Of a DNA stretch of 64,000 nt, positions 40,373 through 52,300 are shown in pieces. Each line of letters begins with the position of its first letter. Positions within the stretch are counted from its first letter, which is position 1. This DNA comes from Nereocystis luetkeana (Eukaryota > Sar > Phaeophyceae > Laminariales > Laminariaceae), in the NCBI GenBank assembly GCA_031213475.1, contig JARUPZ010000027.1:4024569-4088568 (forward strand), given 5' to 3'. The notes under the pieces were generated by a model. That model was not told the origin of the DNA, did not search any database, and was given only the letters and a program-made list of their open reading frames with translations. The translations under genes and the position numbers were made by a program.

Positions 40373-43300
40373 AAAATCGGGTTGTGGGCAACCTCATCGT
40401 CGAAGCCGATCCTCAGTTTGGCGGGGGGGAGCTATCGGCGTCTGGCTTTTCAGACTCTGGCGCGGAATTCTCCTTAGTTTTGAACGAGACCTCGTTTCGG
40501 GTTCAGTCCGGCGGCGACGCTAGCGTCTTCTCCGGAGATTCTCAGAATGCTAATGAGGCCGGAGGCGCCATCTCCCTTTCTGCCGGTAACGGTATCAACC
40601 CCATCGGTGGAAGTGGCGGCAGGGTTTCGATCAGCGGCGGGGTCGCGGAAGGGCTTGAGGCCTTCGGAGGCGACGTGGGTGCAGGTGGAAGCGTCGATAT
40701 CACCGGAGGCGCTTCGATAGAAGGGGTCGGCGGGGGTTTGGACATTACCGGAGGGACGAGCGAAAGTGGGACCGGGGGAGATGTGTCTCTTGCCAGCGGA
40801 TCAAGCGAGGGCATCACTTCCGGGCAGGTGAATATACGCTCGGGTGACGGCCAGGGTACAGCCGCCAGCGGTGATGTTGTCGTGTCGTCCGGAGACTCCA
40901 TGACCAATGGCACCGGATCGATTGTCCTGGGAACCGGTGAAGCCACCGAGGGCGAGGCCGGCTTCATAAGCATCGTCGTCGGGGTAACAGGCACAGGACA
41001 AGGTTCCGATGTAACGGTAACGGCGGGAGACACGGATGACAGAACCGCTCCGGGGGGCAGCGTGCGTGTCAAGTCCGGGTATGCCACGAATGGTTCCAGT
41101 GGAGGCGTGTACTTACAAACCGCCAACAGCGGCGTTGCAGGCGCCAGCGGCGATTTACTCTTAAGGACGGGCGCCGCTAGCGCCGCGGACTCGGGTTCAA
41201 TCTCGTTGGTCACGAACTCTGCCGTTGGCGGTAAGGGTGGGCAGATTACCCTCGCCGTCGGTAGCGGCAACAGCGGGGACGGAGGATCCGTCGAAATTTC
41301 CGCAGGCGACTCGACCGCACCCTCGGCCATCGGAGGAAATGTGTTGATCACAGCTGGGGCAGGCACCGACCCTTCTTCCTACGAGGGTGGATCGGGAGGT
41401 GATGTGGTAGTTGAGGGGGGCGAGGCGTCCGGGCTGGGACCCTCTGACCTAGGAGGCATGGTGTTGCTTACAGGTGGTTCCGCCGCAGCAAGCACCGGCG
41501 GTGCTCTGCTTCTTTCCACGGGTGTCGGCAGGCTTACGTCAAGCGGTGGCGCTACTATCACCACCGCGAATGCGGGAACATCCGGGGTTAGCGGTGTATT
41601 GCAATTGCTCACCGGTACATCCTCTGCTGGGAACACGGGAGAAATATCAATTCTCTCAGGGGATGCTGCTGGAGGTGGCGCTGGCGACATTCGGATGTCC
41701 GTCGGTAGCGGGGATTCAGGAGTTGGAGGGTGGGTAGTAATCACTGCCGGTACCAGTAGTCATCAAACAGGCGGAGGGGTTCAAATTTCTGGCGGTTCAG
41801 GCACGGTAACCTCTAGTGGCGACGTTCTGATCCAGACGATGAATGCGGGCCCGCAAGGCGTATCTGGAACGATTATTCTGAGTACAGGGCAGGCTACAGA
41901 CGGGAGTGCCGGGGACATCGAGTTTCAAACCGGATCCTCGACCGACGGAGACGCCGGCGATATCGTTTTCAGCATCGGTGGAGCTGATTTGGTTGGCTCC
42001 GGTGGTGACATCGAGTTCATGGCAGGAAACACCAGCGCTGTTGATGGGATCGGCGGCGCCGTATTTCTTAGTGCTGGAGATGGGACCAACGCTGATGGTG
42101 GCGCCGGTGGTACGGTTTCTCTATCCGGAGGAGGTGCTTCCGGAACGGACGTGGGAGGCGGCACCGGAAACGGCGGAGATATCGTTCTTTCTGGCGGGTC
42201 TGCCGTTGACGGAGCTGGTGGAATCGTATCTATGGTAGGTGGCACAAGCTCAGCAGGTACGGGTGGGGCAGTAGAGCTCCGCAGTGGAGCAAGCGATGTG
42301 TCTGCGAGTGGAGCTATACTCATTTCCACCAGTAATGCCCTAGGCTTCGCATCGAGTGGAATGATTGCCGCCTCCACTGGGACATCCAGCAGCGGCGACT
42401 CTGGAACGGTGTTACTTGGTTCTGGCGATGCACTAGAGGGAGCGGGGGGTGCTGTCGGGGTATTTGTCGGCACCGGCGGTACTGGTGATGGTGGAGATCT
42501 TTACCTGTACGCGGGTGATACCTCGGCTACGGGTGCACGAGGAGGTACCGTTTTTGTGACAGCTGGAGAAGGATCCAGTGCGAACGAGGGGGACGGGGGT
42601 GACGGTGGTCCGGTCGTAGTGAGCGGTGGAAACTCGAAGGGAACATCAGTCCTTGACCGTGGCGGTACAGTAGAAATTATTGGTGGTGATTCTGTTGCCG
42701 GCCGCGGCGGGGGCGTAAGTGTTCAGTCTGGCACAAGCGGTGGAGGTTCAAGTGGTCCCGTCTCGCTCTCGACGTCGGCATCCGGAATCGATGGCGCCAG
42801 CGGTGACATTTCAACGTCGACCGGTGACTCCCTTGCTGCAACGTCTGGTAGTATATTCATGACCACGGGTGGAGCTACCGCTGGTGCGGGGGGGTCCATT
42901 TACTTGTCCGTTGGTGAGGGCGACTATGGGGACGGAGGCGATGTTAAGCTTTCTGCCGGTCGGACTTCCGCCATTGGTGGGGTAGGAGGTAAGGTGATGA
43001 TAGAAGGTGGTGAAGGCTCCAGCCCCCATCATACTGATGGCGGGAACGGAGGAGATGTTCACATCGCCGGTGGTTCAGCGAAAGGACAATCCAGCAGCGA
43101 TGGCGGCGGCCATATAGATTTGCACGGCGGGACCTCATTCGCCGGTAGCGGCGGTCACGTGTTTATAGGATCGGGCCTGAGCACGCTAAGTTCCAGCGGG
43201 CCCGTTGTTATACAAACCGGCGACGCCGGGATACAGGGATCCAGTGGCAATGTATCTATTCGCACTGGTATTTCTAACCACGGCTCAAGCGGTAGTGTGT

Positions 43301-46300
43301 CTCTTTCGACGGGAAATGCCCAAGTCGGAGGAGGAGGAAGTGTTGTTGTTCGTGTTGGTGACGGTGACTCAGGATCTGGTGGAAACGTTGAAGTTACGGC
43401 GGGCATGACCACCGACAAGTCCTATGGAGGAAGCATCGCTATCAGTGGCGGGTATAGCAGCCGCACATCGAGTGGAATGATCATTCTCCGCACGTCGAAT
43501 GCTGGGGATGCCGGTACCAGCGGGGGGCTTCTACTCTCAACGGGAACGTCTAGTCATGGTGAAAGCGGCACGATTCAGCTGGTTACGGGCGCGGCGGAAG
43601 ACGGCCATGGTGGGGATGTTCTTGTCGCGGTCGGGACTGGTTCCGAAGGGGCTGGAGGAGACATCATCCTGGCCGCGGGAGAGACAAGGGCATCGGAAGC
43701 AGTGGGTGGCGATATCCTCCTTGTTGCCGGGGAAGGAAGTAACCGGGACCGCTACAATGGCGGCGACGGTGGTCGCGTTCAGATTTTTGGAGGGGCAGGG
43801 CAAGGGGGGGCCTCGGGAGATAATGGAGGGAGTATTGAAGTTGCTGGGGGGTTTTCTCGACAAGGTCGGGGCGGGGCGATGCAATTTCGAAGTGGGTACG
43901 GAGAACACAGCTCAAGCGGGCCAATCCACCTGTCGACTGCTAATGCTGGAGAAGCCGGAATTAGTGGAGGTATCTCCCTGTACTCAGGCACATCGAGCCG
44001 AGGCGACTCAGGGACGATCAGTATTCAGACTGGCACCGCTGCCCATGGCCGCGGCGGCAGCTTCCAGGTGTACGTTGGAACAGGGGACTCAGGAGAAGGA
44101 GGCGACATCACTCTCATCGCAGGAGACACTAGCGGAGAAGTCGGCGGGAACGTTTCGATTCGTACTGGGCACTCGTTCGGGTCAAGCAGTGGCGCATTAA
44201 TATTGCAAACTGTCAACGCTGGGCGCCACGGAGATAGTGGGCGGGCGGCTCTTTCTACGGGCCACAGTCCCGAAGGCGCTTCTGGTGGGCTGGTCCTCAC
44301 CACCGGGGATGCGGGGGGCGACTCCGGCGGTAACATCGAGCTCTTTGTTGGTACTGGAGCGCAAAATGACGGGGGAGCCGTGATGTTGCGAGCCGGAGAT
44401 ACAGCGGCGAAAGGACAACGTGGGGGTGACATTTTGATGGCGGCAGGAGACGGGCTTAGTGCGGCCAAAGGGAGCAGTCATGGGGGCGGTGGAGATGGTG
44501 GTTCTATTTTTATAGATGCCGGAGGGGCGCACGGTTTAGATCCAAAAAACGACCCGGGAGGAAACGTCGAACTCACAGCAGGTCCGGCCGCCGCCGCCAC
44601 TGGTGGCTCCATACTTCTGCAGTCAGGCTCTGGAGAGGCTTCGTCCAGTGGACCAATCGTGATCCTCACGGCGAACTCGGGACCAGCTGGTGTGAGTGGT
44701 AACATCGTATTGTCTACAGGTTCATCGACACTTGGCGATTCCGGATCTCTTCTCGTCGGTACTGGAACGGCGGTTGCGGGAGGTGGGGGTGCCCTGGACT
44801 TTGTAGCCGGACCAGGGTCTGGTCCGCAGGGTGGCGCTATCAATCTTAGGGCAGGTGAATCAAGTGCTCGCCAAGGAGTCGGCGGTGCATTGTCATTGAT
44901 CGGAGGTGTCGGAAGTAACCGACATGGAGCAGGTGGTGGGCGAGGTGGAGGCGTCAATATCCAGGGTGGCGAAGCGCAAGGTGGAAATTCGGCAGATCGT
45001 GGGGGACTTGTCAGCATGCGCGGAGGGTCTGCAGCTAAAGGCACGGGTGGGTCAGTTGTCATTACAACCGGTGTTAGCAAAGACACGACTAGTGGGTCAG
45101 TGAGGGTAGAAACCGCAAGCGCAGGCCGCTCTGGCACCAGTGGGAATATAACAATGTCTACAGGAAATTCGACTCGAGGTCAGTCGGGAGAGTTGACATT
45201 CAGAACCGGGCGCTCGGTTTCCGGCTCTGGCGGCGGAATTGCTTTGTCCGTTGGACCCGGCGCTGTAGGAAAGGGCGGCGACGTAAACATCACTGCCGGA
45301 GCAACCGAGACCCTGCAGGGTCAAACAGGAGGCTCAGTTATGATTCAATCAGGAAGAAGCTGGCACGGAGCCAGCGGAGGCTTGGTCCTACGTACTTCAC
45401 ACGCAGATAAAAATGGAAAAAGTGGTGGCATTCGTATGTCCACGGGGGACTCTTCCTCTGGGCCGTCCGGGTCGGTTCTGCTCACCACAGGGAATGCTTC
45501 AACGGGTGGTGGCATAATTGCACGGGTTGGTGTTGCAAGATCTACAGATGGTGGTCAAACCATGATCACTGCCGGTGACACGGAGGGCCCCGCCAAAAAA
45601 GGGGGTGGTCTAACCCTACAGGCTGGTCAGGCAACTCTCGGGTTAGGTGGCGATGTAATAATTGCGGCCGGAACGGGAGCAGGCAACGAGCGGCGGGGTA
45701 TTGATGGAGTTGGTGGTGCTGTCAAAATCGTCGGTGGGCAAGGTAAGATTGGTCCTGGTGGTGGAGTTGAGATATTGGGTGGAGCGTCATCACTTGCTAA
45801 GGGACACGACCGTCGCAATGCAATCCCGCTGGAAGCCGGTGGAAACATCGTCTTGAACGCAGGGTCAGCTGATGGGGGTGTCGGGGGACGTGTCATGATT
45901 CGCCCCGGAGAGGGTGATGTGACCAACGGTAGAGTTGACATTCAAGCGTCAACAGGGGCCGAACGCATCGTGACGTCAGATGACGATGTGTCTCTCTCGA
46001 GTGGCGTCAATGGTGGAATCTACCTGACTGTACCCGCCGGTGACAAAACCACGAAGAACGTCATTGGATTCAGTATCACTCATCCTGCGAACAGCCTCGA
46101 GAATGAACCCGTCGAGTATGATTTCAGGCTGCAGGAGTTTGAAGACAGCGAGGCGCGTGTGGTGGCAAACGTTCCGCTGCAGGTCACCACCATCCAGTAC
46201 TCATCCGACGAGCGGATAAAGGAAAGCGTCATTGACGTCGATGTCGACGACGTCCTTCAGCGGTTCATGGAAGTGGAGATGGTGGAGTATGCTTACACGG

Positions 46301-49300
46301 AGGAATGGCGCGAAGTTCGAAACCTCGAAGGCAACCCGCGGGTTCGAGGGGTAATCGCGCAGCAGCTAGCCGAGGTATTTCCAGAGCACGTCGAAACTAT
46401 CTCTGACTTCGACCTCCCCGATCAGAACTTTGCGATTAGCGATTTTCATCAGGTGGACAAGGTCGCACTAACACTTGACCTCATATCAGCCATGCAGTCA
46501 CAGCACAAGCACTTCAGCTTCGGACCCAACTCCGGGGAGAAGAGCGGCGATATCACGGTCGCGACTGAAGCCGGTGGATCATACTTTAACTCCAATCCAA
46601 CGGGTTCCAGTGGCTCTGTTACGATCTCGACGGGGACGGCATCATTGGGCGACAGTGGCGCAATCACTTTGGCCACTGGCCCTTCAGAAAATGGAAACAG
46701 GCCTGGAAGCATCGCCATCGAAGTTGGCGGCGCTGACGGAGACGGACCCGGTGTCCACATGTCAGGGCTCGGCGTCTGGGTTTCCGCCGGACAACAAGGA
46801 GACCCTTCAGAGGCCGGAGGCCGGATCGAGATTGCAGCAGGATCGACGGCTCCCTTCAACGGAAGCCCCTCTGAGGACGGTGGGGCGCTGGTATTATTGT
46901 CAGGAAACAGTACGGGCAGCGGTGGTACGGGAGGCGGTATCGTATTGAGGCCAGGACGTGGTGGACTCCTGAACGGTACCACAGAGATACAATCGTCGAC
47001 GGGAGGGCAGCGGGTCATGACGTCAGACGACGATGTGTCTCTCTCGAGTGGCGTCAATGGTGGAATCTACCTGACTGTACCCGCCGGTGACAAAACCACG
47101 AAGAACGTCATTGGATTCAGTATCACTCATCCTGCGAACAGCCTCGAGAATGAACCCGTCGAGTATGATTTCAGGCTGCAGGAGTTTGAAGACAGCGAGG
47201 CGCGTGTGGTGGCAAACGTTCCGCTGCAGGTCACCACCATCCAGTACTCATCCGACGAGCGGATAAAGGAAAGCGTCATTGACGTCGATGTCGACGACGT
47301 CCTTCAGCGGTTCATGGAAGTGGAGATGGTGGAGTATGCTTACACGGAGGAATGGCGCGAAGTTCGAAACCTTGAAGGCAACCCGCGGGTTCGAGGGGTA
47401 ATCGCGCAGCAGCTAGCCGAGGTATTTCCAGAGCACGTCGAAACTATCTCTGACTTCGACCTCCCCGATCAGAACTTTGCGATTAGCGATTTTCATCAGG
47501 TGGACAAGGTCGCACTAACACTTGACCTCATATCAGCTATGCAGTCACAGCACAAGCACTTCAGCTTCGGACCCAACTCCGGGGAGAAGAGCGGCGACAT
47601 CGCGGTTGCGACTGAAGCCGGTGGATCATACTTTAACTCCAATCCAACGGGTGCCAGTGGCTCTGTTACGATCTCGACGGGGACGGCATCATTGGGCGAC
47701 AGTGGCGCAATCACTTTGGCCACTGGCCCTTCAGAAAATGGAAACAGGCCTGGAAGCATCGCCATCGAAGTTGGCGGCGCTGACGGAGACGGACCCGGTG
47801 TCCACATGTCAGGGCTCGGCGTCTGGGTTTCCGCCGGACAACAAAGAGACCCTTCAGAGGCCGGAGGCCGGATCGAGATTGCAGCAGGATCGACGGCTCC
47901 CTTCAACGGAAGTCCCTCCGAGGACGGTGGGGCGCTGGTATTATTGTCAGGAAACAGTACGGGCAGCGGTGGTACGGGAGGCGGTATCGTATTGAGGCCA
48001 GGACGTGGTGGACTCCTGAACGGTACCACAGAGATACAATCGTCGACGGGAGGGCAGCGGGTCATGACGTCAGACGACGATGTGTCTCTCTCGAGTGGCG
48101 TCAATGGTGGAATCTACCTGACTGTACCCGCCGGTGACAAAACCACGAAGAACGTCATTGGATTCAGTATCACTCATCCTGCGAACAGCCTCGAGAATGA
48201 ACCCGTCGAGTATGATTTCAGGCTGCAGGAGTTTGAAGACAGCGAGGCGCGTGTGGTGGCAAACGTTCCGCTGCAGGTCACCACCATCCAGTACTCATCC
48301 GACGAGCGGATAAAGGAAAGCGTCATTGACGTCGATGTCGACGACGTCCTTCAGCGGTTCATGGAAGTGGAGATGGTGGAGTATGCTTACACGGAGGAAT
48401 GGCGCGAAGTTCGAAACCTCGAAGGCAACCCGCGGGTTCGAGGGGTAATCGCGCAGCAGCTAGCCGAGGTATTTCCAGAGCACGTCGAAACTATCTCTGA
48501 CTTCGACCTCCCCGATCAGAACTTTGCGATTAGCGATTTTCATCAGGTGGACAAGGTCGCACTAACACTTGACCTCATATCAGCCATGCAGTCACAGCAC
48601 AAGCACTTCAGCTTCAGACCCAACTCCGGGGAGAAGAGCGGCGATATCACGGTCGCGACTGAAGCCGGTGGATCATACTCTAACTCCAATCCAACGGGTG
48701 CCAGTGGCTCTGTTACGATCTCGACGGGGACGGCATCATTGGGCGACAGTGGCGCGATTGCTTTGACCACTGGATCCGCGAAATACGGTGGAGAGGCCGG
48801 AGGTATCCATTTGCGCGTGGGAGAAGAAGGCGAAGGGTCTGCTATGGTCAGTATGTCACCCTTCGATGTCCACCTCTCGGCCGGTAACCAGACTGATCCT
48901 AATAAAGCAGGAGGGACTATCGAAGTGTCGGCGGGAAACGCTTTCCCGCAAGGAGGAGGTGACGTATCAGGCACTGGAGGATCGCTGTGGTTTAGAGCGG
49001 GGAATAGCACGGGCGCAGTTGGGGCAGGAGGTGATATAGGAATATTAGCAGGTTCTTCGCAAGGGGGAAGTGGCGGAAGTGTCATTCTTTCGTCTGGAAC
49101 TGGAAGCAGCTCTCTGCAAGGGGAAAGCAGTGGTCGAGCTGTCATGTCAACTGCAGATGCCCAGAGTGACAAGGGTTCTAGCGGTGAAGCCCAACTGTAC
49201 ACTGGATCAAGTCTACTAGGAAATACAGGAGCAATTTATATGGCCACGGGAAATGCTACCGAGGGGTCTACTGGGGGGGTAACGCTAGCCGTTGGCAAAG

Positions 49301-52300
49301 GTGCTAGTGGGAGCGGTGGTTCCGTGTCAATGACCGCAGGAAACACCACAGCCGATGACAAACCGGGAGGATCTATCGTGCTGTCTGCAGGATCTGGCAA
49401 GAGCAGACAGGGCGGGGGCGGGGGTAACGTCACTCTGACCGCCGGCGTTGGGTCTGGTGGAATAGGTGGATCGGTGTTATTACTTAGCGGTGAGGGGACC
49501 GGTGCAACGAGTGGTGCAATATCTATCCGCTCGCTTGACGCGGGTGCCGCCGGTGTTAGCGGGTCTGTCGCGCTACGGTCAGGTTCGTCAGGGTCTGGCA
49601 ACTCAGGATCTATTAGCATCGGTACAGGGCGCGCGGATGGGGGAAGCGGCGGTGCGGTGGACATTTCGGTCGGCACTGGCAACAGTGGCGTAGGAGGGGT
49701 GCTGTCGCTACGCGCGGGGGACACATATTTACTCACGGGCGGTAGTATCTTGCTGGAGGGAGGAAGAAGCGAGTGGAGCAGCAGTGGAGACATACTAATT
49801 AAAACAGCAAACTCTGGATTCGTTGGAGCCAGTGGCTCCATCGCGCTCACCACGGGAACCTCAAGCCGAGGAAATACCGGGGAAGTTTTGTTGACCACAG
49901 CTAATGCGCAAACGGGTCGTGGTGGGTCCATCACTCTCGCCGTTGGTTCTGGCGCAAGCGGTGACGGCGGCGGTGTTAGTATGTTCGCGGGCGATGCTGC
50001 TGATCTTGAACGCAAAGGGGGCTCTGTTTTGATTGTGGCTGGCGTGGGGACTAATGCTATATCTGGTGATGGTGGCGACATCTTCATTGAAGCGGGAGAA
50101 AGCTCTGCGTCAAAAGGAGGGTCGGTTCTCATAAGCAGTGGATACGGAGGCGAGGATTCGAGCGGAGATATTGCTGTCCAAACAGCGAATGGCGGTCGAG
50201 ATGGTAGTAGTGGTACTTTAACGTTCGTTTCTGGTATAAGTTCGGAGGGTAACAGCGGGAGCATCGAAATCGGATCGGGTAGTGCTGAAGATGGGCGGGC
50301 AGGTATGATTAGCGTCGTGGTTGGTAGTGGTGGAATTGGCGAGGGCGGCGAAATTTTGGTGCGGTCCGGGGAAAGTACCGCGGCTACAGGTGGTAGCGTG
50401 GTCATTGAAAGTGGGCACGGTACAGCAACGACAAGCGGTGATATTTTTGTTCGAACCGTCAACGCAGGGCGCAGTGGACGCAGCGGCACGCTATACTTTG
50501 ATACAGGGACAGCCAGCTCTGGTATTGCGGGTGACATTCTGCTCAGCACGGGTGATGGCCCACAAAGCGGAAGCGTAACTATAGAGGTTGGCGTGTCTGA
50601 TGCCGAAGATGGCGGGGACGTAAACATCTTGTCTGGTTCAAGTGCGGTCGCAACGGGAGGCGACTTGCTGTTCCAGTCGGGATACTCATCATACAGTACC
50701 AGTGGCGCAGTATACATCAAGTCGTCCAATGCAGGTACCGCTGGCGCCAGTGGGGTCCTGGCCTTCAACACTGGTACAAGCAGCAGCGGCGATACTGGAG
50801 CCATCACCATCGTGACGGGACAAGCGACCAGTGGAAAAGGTGGCGACATTGAGCTTGAAGTGGGGACAGGAACAAGTGGAGCTGGGGGGGATGTTGCTTT
50901 GAGTGCCGGAGCCACCAAAACTGCATCTGGTCTTACGGGAGGCTTAATTTCAATCACCTCTGGGTACAGCCAGTACTCCTCAAGCGGGTCGATATCGCTT
51001 CGCACGGCAAATGCTGGTAGCAGCGGCGTGAGCGGCACGATTACATTCAGCTCAGGATCAAGCAGCGCCGGCAACACCGGTGCCATTCTCTTGGGGAGTG
51101 GAGCAAGTACCGGTGGGCGCGGAGGAAAACTCAGCCTTGTGGTAGGGAGCGGTGACAGCGGGTCCGGTGGTTCCATAGAAATATATGCAGGCATAAGTAC
51201 GGTGATGACGGGAGGGCACGTCTCCATCGCAAGCGGTGTTGGTGAGGCCACAAGCAGCGGTTCGGTTGTTGTTCAATCAGCGGATGCTGGATCGGCAGGA
51301 ACTAGTGGGTACCTGGCATTCAGTTCTGGCGCAACCAGCCTAGGTAACAGCGGCGAAATATTGATTGGATCCGGGGCCAGCTCCACAGGCAGAGGAGGCA
51401 TGGTAAGCTTGACTGTAGGCAGTGGAGACAGTGGCTCTGGGGGGTTACTTCAGTTATATGCTGGACAAAGTACGGCATTAACCGGTGGTATTGTGCATAT
51501 CGCTAGCGGGGAAGGGACATCAACAACCTCAGGAGAAGTTATTGTTCGATCCTCAAACGCCGGGCTAAGTGGGTCCAGCGGTATGATGACCTTCAGCTCA
51601 GGATCAACAACCTCGGGTAACAGTGGTGCAATTATGATTGGTAGCGGTGCTGCTATCGGTGGCGCGGGTGGTCTTCTAAGTCTGACCGTCGGCAGCGGTG
51701 ATAGCGGCGCCGGAGGTCTGGTGCGAGTGGTGGCTGGCGAGTCGACCGTGGCCACAGGGGGCTCCGTAACAATAACCAGCGGCGAGGGTGTTGACACCAC
51801 CAGCGGGGCGGTGACGATTCGGTCGCCCAATGCCGGCACGAGTGGGGTGAGCGGTGATCTCGTATTCAGCTCGGGGTCCTCAAGCTCCGGTGACAGCGGC
51901 ACGGTGCTGATTGGCAGCGGTGCCGCGTCCTCGGGGGCAGGTGGTGCGGTTAGTCTCACGGTAGGCACGAGCACCTCTTCGTTGGGAGGTGCGCTGACAT
52001 TGGCGGCGGGTACGGGTGTAGCCGGTGGTGCCGTGTCATTGGCAGCGGGTACAGGCACGACAGGCACAGGCGGTGCTGTGGGTATGGCCGCCGGCGATGG
52101 AAATACGGGGGGTGCATTTTCGATCGAGGCCGGACGGGGCACGGTCGATTTCGGTGGCTCGGTTTCGATATTTGCTGGTGAAGGTTTGACGGATGGAGGG
52201 GACCTTACCATGACCGCGGGGCTTGGCGGAAATAATGGCGGTGCTATAAGCGTTACAAGTGGAGACGCGACGACGGGAGATAGTGGACCAGTTGTGTTTG

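Larger units (their letters stand above)
45973..48772 (+). repeat. Tandem 1,047-bp repeat carrying the S74 domain (2.7 copies)
   Basis: Unit 1 is 45973-47019, unit 2 is 47020-48066 and partial unit 3 is 48067 to about 48772. Equivalent codons are exactly 1,047 bases (349 codons) apart, for example the Ser codons at 46204, 47251 and 48298. Copies differ by only scattered substitutions, such as Gly to Arg near 47845 relative to 46798 and Gly to Arg near 48616. Each unit contains the head TSDDDVSLSSGVNGGIYLTV, the S74 domain, and then several solenoid rungs. The third copy leaves the repeat at about 48772 and passes into different rungs. Confidence 0.93.
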
